NCBI GenBank assembly: GCA_951799425.1
Contig: OX637394.1
Location: 32,276,001-32,340,000 of the forward strand
DNA from: Ilex aquifolium
Taxonomy: Eukaryota; Streptophyta; Magnoliopsida; Aquifoliales; Aquifoliaceae
Direction of reading: 5' to 3'
Length of the DNA: 64,000 nucleotides
A program made the position numbers and the translations under genes. Below, one piece after another: positions 46,865 to 57,418 of this stretch (position 1 is its first letter; every line of letters begins with the position of its first letter). Below the pieces are notes generated by a model, which saw nothing but the letters and a program-made list of their open reading frames with translations, was not told where the DNA came from and ran no database searches.

Positions 46865-49833
46865 TGTGACGCCCCAATCTCCGGGGGTCCTATATTAACC
46901 GTTGACCACCCGTCAACCCGCTGAAATAACCATGGATGTCACTCAACCTAACACCACGGTAGTAGCATCCCCTTAACCGGGATCTTAATTCACCATTGTT
47001 AACCGGATTCGATTATTCATTTGGGTTCAACCAATATTCGATATACCATGATTTATACTCCATTTACATCATTGGAGGGAAAGGAAACGTAGATTGAAAA
47101 TAGGGCGAAGCAGTGTGAAAATCTGAAAATTTTGAAGAGAGTACCGGTACCATTCAGTACCGGTACCCGGTACCGGTACTATCAACCCACTGGAAAAGGG
47201 GTACCGGTATCCAGTACCGGTACCATTCAGTACCGGTACCCGGTACCGGTACTGTCAACCCACTGGAAAGAGGGTACCGGTGTCCAGTACCGGTACCATT
47301 CCCTACCGGTACCCAGTACCGGTACCATTCAGTACCGGTACCCAGTACCGGTACTATCTGCCCAGTTTTGCCATTTTCAACCATTTTTCCTTTCCAATCC
47401 ATTCAAAACCCTTCCCAACTCATCAAATACATGTTTGACAAGGATTTCCATATAAAACATGGTTTATACAAGTTCTATTACAATTGATTCCATACATTTA
47501 CATATCAAAATGGAATTCTTTTCAAAAGCTTTTACAAAACAACAATAAAAGCCACAAGTCGGCTTTCTTCAACCTTGGGGCTCGAAATGGGAGCCGTCCG
47601 CCGGCGTGAACCCCGCACCTGAAATGTTGTCCCACGAAGGGTGAGCCACGCTCAATAGGATATCCTCCTACAGAGGCTACTCCCCAACCTAAGTGCATAT
47701 GAAATGCGCACATGCAACAAATCAACAAGCATCAACCAATCTAACAAGAGTATATACTTCAATGTTAGAAAGCTACCATGCTATACTATGTCATGCCATG
47801 ATATGAGATGGAACTCACTCATGCACCTTGTCCCGAGTCTTCCCCGACTCACACCACACAATGCAAAAGCCAATGTGTATGAACCCGTCTATTGACGGAA
47901 AAACCCTCCCAATGATCGTTTGAGATAAAAGTTATGTCTTTATAAAAAATCAAATCATTGTTTGAGGCTACCCATTGGATGGGTGTTTTTATATAACAAA
48001 ATCTTGTGTCTTCCTGGGCAACGGATTTTGGAATCGCACCGCCGGCTCCGTGGGCCTATCTACACTTTTTGGACTTGCACCGTAGGAGTGTATGAACCAG
48101 TGGTTCCGGGTTTTTCACCCGAGGGAGTGTCTAGCCCTACTTGCTTTACCCGACACAAGTTTTCCTTATGCAATGCAACCGTGCAACTCAGTCGGATCGT
48201 CGATCCCGACTTTCCCGAGTTTACATACCAACCACCAAGATTTGGTGTTTGATCCACAACACATGCACACACCCACACTCATACCTATGACCCATGAATG
48301 CGATGTCAACTCACCCACACACATTCATGTCTTATAACCATGAATGTGGTGTACCCATGAGAATGCAATGTAATGTACCCTTGCATCTTCTCCACATGTT
48401 CAATATGTATGAATGCCATATGAACAACACAACAATAAATCCACATATCCATGGTACTTCATATCATAAGCATATGAACACCATAATTTAACACATTGTC
48501 AATATATAGCAAGTATGCATATATCAACATTTCATCCAATAACCATTTTCAAACATGTTATCACATAAGCATGCAATTAACATAGCAAACTCATCAATAC
48601 GACATTTTCACCAAGGCATTTAATCAACACCTTCGAACCACCCAAAGCATGTAATCATATAATATACTCAATTTCATCATCAAACTCAAGAAATCATATC
48701 TAGTGATTTCTACACAGTTATACCAAGATATAATTTATTCTATCCATTTCTTAATGTCCACATATCATAATCTCCCAAGAGAATTATAAAGCAACCACCT
48801 CTAAATGCCAATTCCATTTAGAATTTCACTTTACCAATTTTCCCATATCCATTTTCTACACTTCCAGTTCCTTTATGAAATTTACTCAACAAGTAAATAT
48901 ATACACCCATTTCATACCAACCTTGCTTAGCACATTTGGTACCCATTTCCCACACATGAATTGCATTAGTGGTACATTAAACTAGAGAATGTGATTTAAA
49001 TCATGCTACCCATTCTCAATACCCATTTCACCCAAATAACCACAATAGGCAAGTGATACATATATATATACACCTACCCATTCCATATAACCTTCCTAGG
49101 TTGGAAATAAACTTAAGTAGGAAGAAAAATCCTACCTCTTGTAGCGTGTAGAATCGCCGTGGGAAGCTCCTAGAACTCAAAGCAAGCTTGAATCCTTCAC
49201 TTCCAAATTTTCGGCCCTCCAACGTTCGGTGAAAACCGTCGTTTTTGGTATCCACGCGTAGCCCTCGACGCGTAGAGCAACTCTTGTTCTTGGCCCGAAT
49301 CGATTTGAGCGCTAGAACGGAGTAGATCGTAGAGAGAAGGTGGAGTTTTCTCTCATTTTCCCTCTCTTCTTTTCTCTCGGCTGAAACCGGCTGAATGGTG
49401 AAGGAGAAGTCTGATTTTTCAGACTTTAGGCCCCTATTTATATTTTTAGGATACTTGGCCCACAATTGGCCACATGTCCTATTTAATTTCGGGTCCGTTT
49501 TAATCCCGAAACGACTAAATTTCGCTCCGGTTCAAGTTCGAATTATTTTTATTTTAACTTGCCTCTAATATTTCCCCAAATTTTAAAATTTTATATAAAA
49601 ATTTCGTGCACGGGGTCACCCGAGGCCCGTTCGTCTCGTAAAACGCAAAAAATCCGACTATCTCGGAATTCAACGAAATTTGACGTGGTAACTAGATTTC
49701 GCGAGACGAATCCAACGGTGGAATCCGTTTCGTCATCCGAGATTTAGAAAAATTCAGTTTTTCAACTAGTACCGAAGTGGCAATTCACCTATTGCCCTTG
49801 TTCGTCAAAGTTTAAATTTTCCGGGGTTTCACA
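46865..49833 (-). repeat. LTR3 of element I (5' LTR by orientation)
   Basis: 2969 bp. Private bases relative to LTR1 and LTR2 are at 47303 (C), 48199 (G), 49289 (C), 49434 (C, beside the TATA box), 49581 (T) and 49647 (A). Against LTR1 I count 8 substitutions plus the 40-bp array difference, about 0.27%, so the founding insertion is recent. Confidence 0.95.
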
Positions 49834-49838
49834 TGGGA

Positions 49839-50157
49839 GCTCGCCACATTCGAACATCACCCACGTTCGAATGATCTTTTTAAAATTCTACTACATACGT
49901 TCAAATGTTATTAATGTTTGAACATCAATTCTTGGGCTATAAAAGCCTGGTTCGTCTTCTTCACTCCCAAAACCCCCAAAATTTTGAAAAACCTCCAAAC
50001 CCTAGAGTGCCTTTTCATTACCCACCCCTCAAAACACCACCCATTCTCCATTTATACTTAAAATCAACCATCCCAAAGCCATTCCCACATCAAAAATCCT
50101 CATTTTCACAAGAAAATCAAACCTTTCAAAGCCCTAACATCCCCAAACCTGAAAACC
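49839..50157 (+). promoter_or_regulatory. TTCGAA cluster, TATA box and leader before the env-like ORF of H
   Basis: Two TTCGAA sites and two decayed ones (49848-49925), then TATAAAAG at 49938-49945, then a pyrimidine- and A-rich leader of about 210 nt running to the ATG at 50158. With 34630-34799 it forms an arrangement like the U3 promoter of the H LTR. Promoter activity is an inference. Confidence 0.5.
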
Positions 50158-50794
50158 ATGCCTCCAAGAGTCAAGCTCCCTGCTAGGCGCATCCTAGTGA
50201 GTCAAGAGCCTAATATAGAGGAAGAAGTCATCGAGGAGAGAGAGGGGAGGCCCATTACGTGGAGATATGATCGAACCCGCTTCCCCACCGAGCTCAAGGC
50301 AGACAGGTATGAGAATTTTTACCAAAACCACGCTATAGTGTGTGAACGTGATGTGGTGTTGGGTATTTTGAGAGAAGGGGGTGGATATTATACATGAGAA
50401 ACGGCAGAGAAGCCGTGGTGGACTTGGTGCGGGAGTTCTACACCAACGCCGAGATCATCAACGAGGCAATCCGAACGTATGTGAGGGGGGCCCATATTGA
50501 TGTGCATGAGGACTATATTCGGGAGATAAGGCAAGAGGTGCCTTGAGTGCCAAGGCCCACCTACCCCCCAAGGAAGAACATGGCTATGAATGTGGTTGGA
50601 GCGGAGCTAACGGGGATGGTTGGTTTTTCTTGGGCGGCGCAGAGATTTCTTCAACAAGGGGAGCTCACCGATAAGTACAAAATGTTAAATTTGATTGCGG
50701 TTTCGAACTTTGCCCCAATTGGACGAAAGAACGAAATTCTCCCCGAGATGGCCCGCCTACTCTACGCACTTGGGAAAGGCCATAACATAGACCT
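50158..50794 (+). pseudogene. Env-like ORF of element H, left part
   Basis: Starts MPPRVKLPARRILVSQEPNI with a Glu-rich segment, then a domain with RYENFYQNHAIV. A one-base frame change near 50380 leads into MRNGREAVVDLVREFYTNAE, then an in-frame TGA at 50544, then VVGAELTGMVGFSWAA and LTDKYKMLNLI up to LLYALGKGHNIDL, where element G interrupts. The order matches the G homologue (EFYSN, LTDKYKIL, YALEMGHTIDLP). It belongs to the plant-transposon ORF family found after pol in Athila-type elements. Its role is unknown; env-like is a positional name. I see no convincing signal peptide or membrane helix here. Confidence 0.82.
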
Positions 50795-52711
50795 TGATTA
50801 ACCCTAATTAGTGTATAAATTAAAATGATTAGGTAATCAATTTTGTAAGATAAGACAATTAAATATTATTAATTATAGTTTGTGCTTAATTTATAGTTTT
50901 AAATATTTTATGTTTAAGTTACAGGGTCAAATGCAGAAATACTGAAGAATACAAGACCAATTTGCAAAGCTTGAAGTCACGAAGGACCAAGGGGCAATAA
51001 AGAAACTTGGACCAATAAGAAGCTGACAAGTGGCAGCCCAAGAAGACAACACCTAGCACCACTGCAAGACATGACTTTTGGGAAGGTGGAGATAGGGGTT
51101 GGGACCCCCCCTTGGCCGAAAGTTTCCCCCCCTCTATAAATAGGGGTGCCTTGTTCATTCTTCAAGCCATCCTTTTCCAAGCCTTTCAAGACTTCCCCAA
51201 GAGCAATTCCCCCTTCATTTGGCCGGCCATACTTGAGCCAAGAAAGCTTTCCAAAGCTAGAAAGAAAGAAAGAAAGAGAGAAAGAAAAAGAAAGAGAAAG
51301 TTCAATACATAGCCGGTCCGTGATACACTTTTACTGTTACTCTGTATTTCTACATTTCTATTGTATCTTTCTATTCGGATAGTTGAACTACCGCCACTTT
51401 TGTGTCTTAAATGATAATAAAGGTGGTTGTGTTTCAATTGTTCCTTGTGAAAGAAGTTTTACAATTTACCGTTTAATTTTAGTTGTAATGACGAATAGTC
51501 ACACTCCTTGTTTGTCTGTAGCAATGGAGCGTGAGTAGTCGTTTATACCCTTCAAACTAGGGTAAACATATGTATAATATTGGTTAGATTATGAAAATGC
51601 TGATGTTTTATTTATATGTTTAATTATATATGTATTATATGCTTAATGCGTGATATAGTGATGTACGTAATTCTGGTGTTGTGCCTGGAATTATGTCATC
51701 AGTATATTATAAGACCAGCCAGTTAAAGATTCACAGTGTTCCTAGCAGTATGGCTTGTCCTCCATTGGAACGCTGAGGATTTTCTACTGATGTGTGGTAC
51801 ATAACCTAAATGATCCTCATGAATGGCTTGTCCTTCTGGGTTATTAGGGTTTCTTTACTTACTATATATCTAACTATACTGACAGTCTAACAACCACGGT
51901 GTTCCTACCGGAATGGCTTGTCCTCCATTGGAATACTGAGGATGTTTAACTGGCATGCATATACATATATATATGGGTAATTCAAGTATTCCTCATGAAT
52001 GACTTGTCCTTCTGGTTCACTTGAATTAGTTAATTGGTACATCTATAACCAGTTTTCCTAAGAAGTTGCTGTGTTATGCTATATTACCGCCAATTAACTT
52101 AAGAAGTGGCTGTGTTATGGTTTAATCTTTATGTACTTGCTATCAAGAGATCAATTGAATAACTCAAGTATTCCTCATGAATGGCTTGTCCTTCTGGTTT
52201 GTTTGGGTTAATCAATTGACGTAAATATAACCAGCTTTCCTAAGAAGTTGTTGTGTTATAAATTATTACCACTAGTTAGCCTAAGAAGCGGCTGTGTTAT
52301 GGACTATATACATCAGACCTGCCGATTGACTTTCCAGTAAAATGGAAGTTAATTGTTGTGAGGTAGCATTCCCAATAATCAACCAATATAAAGCATATGA
52401 ATCCCTAAACTGAAGGGTATCTTTTATATTGTTATCACTTATACGCTTTACTTACGCATTTTATTATCTCCGCACTTTATTTTCGCATTTGATTTAAATT
52501 AAACTAGTTATCAATCGAAGCTCACATCACAAGCTATCAAACATCATACTACTGCAAACAACAAACTTTACTGTTTTTCTTTATTTTAAAATCTAAATTA
52601 CTAAAACTCTTCGTGGGATCAATACTTGGACTTAAACCGAGAAAACTACAATTTGACCACTTATACTTGGGTGTATAATAATATAATTCAGACCACTAAA
52701 AGTGCGAATCA
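50795..52711 (+). repeat. 5' LTR of element G
   Basis: 1917 bp, TGATTAACCC to GTGCGAATCA. TATA box at 51135-51142, followed by a purine-rich GAAAGAAAGA stretch (51260-51300). The downstream half (about 51720-52320) is the degenerate repeat chain seen in F. Confidence 0.93.
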
Positions 52712-52717
52712 AGTTTT

Positions 52718-52736
52718 TGGCGTCGTTGCCGGGGAG
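52718..52736 (+). promoter_or_regulatory. Primer binding site of element G, tRNA-Asp type
   Basis: TGGCGTCGTTGCCGGGGAG, 6 bases after the LTR. The plant Athila-type site is TGGCGCCGTTGCCGGGGA; one base differs. Confidence 0.85.
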
Positions 52737-52819
52737 TTATGGTAATTTGAAAAAAAATATAATTTATGTGTTTATATGTATCATATGTTTATAGTTTGTT
52801 TGTTTGTTTTTAATAGTCT

Positions 52820-54283
52820 ATGTCTATTCATTCATCAGTAGGTTCTGTAAATCAGTCAACTCCTTCGTCTTCATCATCTTCTTCATCTGCATCTACACAA
52901 GAATCATTTGACTTAAGTATGGCTCAAAACATACCTAGGGAGGAAGAAGCTAGAGAACAAGAAGTAGTTCAAAATGTCAGACCATTAAGAGAATATCTAC
53001 ATCCTACAAGAACTAATGTCCCGTCATGTTTTTCTTTTCCAACAGACGCTCCAAATATTAATATTAAGCCAGGCACAATACAATTACTACCACAGTTCCA
53101 TGATTTAGAAGATGAAAATCATTATGTTCATGTGAAAGAATTTGAAGAAGTCTGTGGAACTTTGCAAGATAATTCTGAAATGGTCAAAGTACGACTTTTT
53201 CCATTTTCATTAAAAGATAAAGCTAAACTATGGCTTAACTCTTTAAGAGCAAATTCTATCACAAATTGGCAAGCTTTACAAACTGAGTTCTTTAAAAAGT
53301 TTTTTTCTGTGCATCGTACTAATGCATTAAGACTTAAAATAATGAATTTTTCTGTGAAAGAAGGTGAAACTTTTTATCAATGCTGGGAAAGATTTAAGGA
53401 TCTTCTCCAAGCTTGTCCACATCATGCTTTTGAAAACTGGACTTTAGTTGGTTTCTTTTATGATGCTCTTCCGTCTGCAATGCGACAATTTGTTGAAATG
53501 ATGGCTCAAGGAGAATTTATGAATAAAAACCCTGAAGAAGCATTTCAATTTTTTGATACTATTTCAGAGAGTTCCCAGATGTGGGACTCGACTTCTTCAA
53601 ATACTGTGGAAAATAAGTCATCTACATCTGAAAGAGGAAAATATATTTTGAAAGACGATGATGATTTAAGAGCTAAAATGGCTAATCTATCTCGAAAATT
53701 AGAAGACTTGGAAATAAAAAAAGTTAAACAAGTATTTGTTATTTCTTCTACTGATCAAGCGTGTGAAATTTGTGCGTTGTCAGGACATCCTGCTGGGGAA
53801 TATCCAACTATACCTGCATTTAAAGAAGTCTTAATTGAACAATCTAATGCTGTTCCAACTTATACTAAACCATATTCAAATCCATATTCTGAAACCTACA
53901 ATCCAGGATGGAGAAATCATCCAAATTTTAGTTGGAGAAATACACAACCTACAAATCAAACACAAGGTCCACCGCAGCTACAAAATCAACAACAATATCA
54001 ACTGTATTTACCTCCTCAGAAAAAAACTTTGGAAGATACTATGAATCAATTTATTCATAGTCAAATGAATTTTAATACTCAAACAAATCAAGCATTCAAT
54101 GATTTTAAAGCTCAAACTTCGCAGAGTATTGAAGATATCAAGAGTCATCTTGCTAAGTTGACCCAATCCTTAAGTACTACAAAAAAAGGGCAGTTTCCAT
54201 CTCAACCTAAACCTCCACAAAGTCAGAATCAAACTAATTCTGTATCATCTGAAACCTTGCAAGTCAAGTACAAGCAGTCATAA
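52820..54283 (+). CDS. gag: Gag protein of element G
   Basis: 487 codons. N-terminal Ser-rich stretch, then PLREYLHPTRTNVPSC, the core with FPFSLKDKAKLWLNSLR (about 127-143), ETFYQCWERFKDLLQACPHH (183-202) and a C-terminal Gln/Asn-rich region with heptad-like segments. A zinc-knuckle-like site reads C315-x2-C318-x4-H323-x4-Y328, so the last ligand is Tyr instead of Cys (codon TAT at 53801). The frame ends early: near 54265 the reading shifts and the downstream protease continues in another frame. Known for the family: gag forms the particle. The core is intact; the knuckle probably is not. Confidence 0.9.
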   Translation: MSIHSSVGSVNQSTPSSSSSSSSASTQESFDLSMAQNIPREEEAREQEVVQNVRPLREYLHPTRTNVPSCFSFPTDAPNINIKPGTIQLLPQFHDLEDENHYVHVKEFEEVCGTLQDNSEMVKVRLFPFSLKDKAKLWLNSLRANSITNWQALQTEFFKKFFSVHRTNALRLKIMNFSVKEGETFYQCWERFKDLLQACPHHAFENWTLVGFFYDALPSAMRQFVEMMAQGEFMNKNPEEAFQFFDTISESSQMWDSTSSNTVENKSSTSERGKYILKDDDDLRAKMANLSRKLEDLEIKKVKQVFVISSTDQACEICALSGHPAGEYPTIPAFKEVLIEQSNAVPTYTKPYSNPYSETYNPGWRNHPNFSWRNTQPTNQTQGPPQLQNQQQYQLYLPPQKKTLEDTMNQFIHSQMNFNTQTNQAFNDFKAQTSQSIEDIKSHLAKLTQSLSTTKKGQFPSQPKPPQSQNQTNSVSSETLQVKYKQS

Positions 54284-55308
54284 CATTGAGAAGTGGTAAG
54301 GTAATTGATAAAACTATTAAACCTAAGATTCCAAAGAAAATACGTAAGTCAATTCCTGTAAATTAACCACTTGAACTTGAACCTTTAGTCAAAAAGCAAG
54401 AAGAAGTACAAAGTGAAAAAGATCCTCCATGTCCTATTCGTTTACCTTTTCCTCAAAGGGTTAAGAAACTATCATCTGAAAAAGATCAGTCTGATATTCT
54501 TGAGTTATTTAAACAAGTAAAGATTAATATTCCTTTGTTAGATGCAATAAAACGAGTTTCTGTTTACGCTAAATTTTTAAAAGATCTTTGCACCATAAAA
54601 AGAAGAACTAATGTACCAAAGAAAACATTTTTAACTGAACAAGTTAATACTATAATACAACATGATACGCTTCTTAAGTACAAAGATCCAGGTAGTCCAA
54701 CAGTCTCATGCATCATTGGAAATTTCCGAATTGAACAAGCTTTACTAGATCTTGGAGCTAGTGTTAATTTAATGTCATATTCGGTATATACACAACTAGG
54801 GTTAGGTGAATTGAAACTTACCAGTGTTACACTACAATTAGCAGACCAGTCTATAAAAACTCCACGAGGAATTGTGGAGGATGTTCTTGTCCAAGTTGAT
54901 CAATTCTATTTTCCAGTAGATTTCATTGTCTTAGACACTCAACCAGTTTTGAATGCTTCCACATACATTCCTGTCATTTTAGGTAGACCATTCCTAGCTA
55001 CATCAAATGCATTGATTAATTGTAGGAATGGAGTCATGAAACTTTCATTTGGAAATATGACCAGTAAATTGAACGTCTTTAATGTGATAAAGCACCCAGG
55101 TGAGGAGGAAGAATTTTGTGAGATAGATGAAATTGTAGAGGAAAAATTTAACACCTTTTCTTATTCTGACCCTCTACAAGTTTGTTTAATTAATTCTGTT
55201 ATTGATAGTGGAAATCCTAATGTGCAATTTTATGCTGATTTGTTAAATTCTTCACAAGAAGTATCAGGGAAAGTAAGAAATTCTACTTGGGAACTTAAGC
55301 CCGATTAA
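54262..55308 (+). pseudogene. pro: Protease region of element G
   Basis: After the frame change near 54265 the text continues VITLRSGKVIDKTIKPKI, hits TAA at about 54364 (probably once CAA), and then is open from 54535. It contains VPKKTFLTEQV and the aspartic protease site LLDLGASVNLM, then VILGRPFLAT. It ends ELKPD with a stop, exactly where Athila-type pol would enter reverse transcriptase. The protease itself may be whole, but its link to gag is broken. Confidence 0.85.
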
Positions 55309-55664
55309 TCTATCCTTTATGCACTTCTTGTATATAGTAGTTAGAATTTTCTTTCTTTTATGTTTTTATGTCTTTAGTATAGTTTCTTTGTTTGTTTTTT
55401 TTATTAGAATTTTATATTATAAATATCTCTCGCTGCAAGACCTAATTATCAATTTTCTATTTTCATCACCTTATACATTGCGGATAATGTTTAATTTAAG
55501 TTGGGGGAGTATGAGTGTGAATTTACTTTTTGTTTTTAGCATAATAATTTTGATTTAAAAATTCTGTTCGTCTTTGTTCCTGGCAGACGTTAAAGAACCG
55601 GATAGTGAGTCAATTTTCAATAATTTTTTAGTTATTTTTTATTTTCTTTCTTAAAAGTTGAAAA
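55309..55664 (+). other. Scar of the RT-RNase H-integrase deletion in element G
   Basis: Within about 170 bp after the protease stop, the sequence already matches the post-pol region of H: AAGTTGGGGGAGTATGAG (55499) against 33753, and GTTAAAGAACCGGATAGTGA (55587) against 33914. Roughly 2.5 kb of pol is therefore missing. No coding function seen here. Confidence 0.75.
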
Positions 55665-56075
55665 ATGGACGAAAAATTATTTTGGTTAAGTTTAATTTTA
55701 TTGCGTCATCTTCCAAAAGATATACATGCATTGATCATATAAAAAACTAGAAGAGGTAGAAAATTAGAAATTTTTGCAAGCCAACCAAGACCCCTGTGTG
55801 GAGAAAGTATATTTGCTAAATGCCGAAGATCAAAGCGTCTCGGTGGGTGTGTAAGATGTGGTCGTTTAGAACATTTGAGACAATATAATTAGTGTGCAGA
55901 ACCAATTTCAGGTCAAGCATCAAATCGTTTACGGTGGATTAGGTATGGACAGAGTAAGGATTATCTTGAGGCGCCATCCTATTCTACCCCAATGTTAACA
56001 AGATACGTAAGAAATGAAGTTAACCGTGTCACTAGTGTTAGTGATCCAAAAAGTTCCGACTCTGAATCAGTGTGA
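55665..56075 (+). pseudogene. Small conserved frame after pol, G copy (137 codons)
   Basis: Starts MDEKLFWLSLILLRHLPKDI; TAA at 55740; then PLCGESIFAKCRRSKRLGGC, a C-x2-C-x4-H patch (CVRCGRLEH), YN, an amber codon (55890-55892), CAEPIS, RLRWIRYGQSKDYLEAP and a Ser/Asp/Glu end. Length and the amber position are the same as in H 33954-34364. It could be a small basic nucleic-acid-binding protein of Athila-like elements; I do not recognise it. Confidence 0.6.
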
Positions 56076-56321
56076 TCAAATGATGTGTAATTTTGGAATA
56101 GTATATAAATGTAAATAACTATAGAATAATTAGAAAAATCAGTAAATAAAAAAATAGCAAATAAAGAAATAATAAAACCAATTCTTTGAAACAAAAAAAG
56201 AGTGGTTAGCAAAGTTTTGTAGAATATACGGAGTGGTATTTAATTTTGTAACTTGCAGGAGCAGAATTGCAGAAATTTAGAGAAACAATCTGCAGTTACA
56301 AATCAGGAACCAGTCAAAAAT

Positions 56322-57418
56322 ATGGATGCAAGACAACGAACAAGAAAGTCTTCCACCCGAGCACGAAGGGATCAATCTCCACCACCTCAGGCATCACCAT
56401 AACAACCTCATCCAGGAAACGTCTACGATGAAGTGATGTTTGAAAATCTTGAACAACAAGTCTGGTATGATGCTAACTTTATCTCCAAAACCATCATTGT
56501 GGAACGACCGGTTATTTATGAAGATTTTACAAATATAGGAATAAAATAAATTCTTGATGCAAGAGGATGGTTACATTATGTCAGAATATCTGTTCCTGCC
56601 TATGACTGCCTGGTGCGAGAATTTTATAGTAATGTTGACATAATTGGAAAAAGACAATTACGTGTGTTCGTCTGAAGTGTTGTTTTCCAAGTTACACCGG
56701 CTACTATAGCCGAATTTTTTCACCCCATGCAAAGACCACCCCACCCACAATATCCTTACACTGAACTACCTGATTTGCATGATGTAGGGAGAAAATTGAA
56801 AGGAAATCCAAGATTTGTTTGGGGATACCCGAATAATTACATAAAACAAGGGAACCTGACAGACAAATACAAAATTCTCAGTTTAATAACAGCATACAGT
56901 TTGCTACCTCGTGCTCAAAAGAATCTACTTTATACTGAGCAGGCTTATTTTCTATATGCATTGGAGATGGGACACACCATCGACCTGCCGAACTTAATCA
57001 TGGACCAAATGTTACTTACAGTCAATAGAAAGAAACTCTCACTCCCATATGCTATGTTAGTTTCTGAGTTATGCAGGGACAAAGGTGTGATTACTAATCC
57101 GACATGGAAAACAGTGGAACCTCTTGGAGCATTGGATAAAACTTCATTAAAAAAAAGTCATGGAGCACGAATGGAAAACCAACCTGAAGCATCACCTGAA
57201 CCACAAGAAGAACCATTCCAAGTACCTAAGGAATTCATACCACTGACACCACAAGAAGATCAACCATACATACCAAGGGACGACATAACTAATAGACAGA
57301 TCTTACTGGAGATAGAGACCAATATTACTCAGATCAACAGACGCTTGGAGGAATATGAGCAGAATCAAATACAATTCTTTAGAGAATGTTTCGAAGCAGG
57401 ATCTTCTGCTTCCTAAGC
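56322..57418 (+). pseudogene. Env-like ORF of element G
   Basis: One frame from an ATG (MDARQRTRKSSTRARRD, basic N-terminus) to a stop after GSSAS, interrupted in frame by TAA at 56400, TAA at 56547 and TGA at 56673. From 56727 it is open for 229 codons. Landmarks: VREFYSNVDII, RFVWGYPNNYIKQGNLTDKY, YFLYALEMGHTIDLPNLI, KLSLPYAMLVSELC, GALDKTSLKKSHG, a Pro/Glu/Gln linker, and a C-terminal helix with ITQINRRLEEYEQNQ (likely coiled coil). Same family as H 50158-61277 and F 27014-27481, the plant-transposon ORF. No membrane segment is evident, so a true envelope role is doubtful. Confidence 0.85.

Larger units (their letters stand above)
34805..49833 (-). mobile_element. Element I: tandem retrotransposon, three LTRs and two internal regions
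   Basis: Structure on the plus strand: LTR1 (34805-37813), internal (37814-40854), LTR2 (40855-43823), internal (43824-46864), LTR3 (46865-49833). The period is exactly 6010 bp. The whole block is flanked by TGGGA on both sides (34800-34804 and 49834-49838), while no duplicate flanks the inner units, so it arose from one insertion. Diagnostic bases show LTR2 matching LTR3 on its left part and LTR1 on the rest. Primer site, leader and polypurine tract resemble those of element A. Both internal regions have the same large coding deletions, so I is non-autonomous. Confidence 0.95.

Noticed and set aside
34805..49833. Plain assembly duplication as the explanation for element I
   Set aside because: LTR2 combines private variants of both outer LTRs with a single switch point, which a simple duplicated contig would not create; long reads are still the decisive test.
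51112..51382. Frames beginning in the LTR of G (again at 59254-59542)
   Set aside because: Overlap the TATA box and a GAAAGA run, differ by indels between the LTR copies, and have no known domain.
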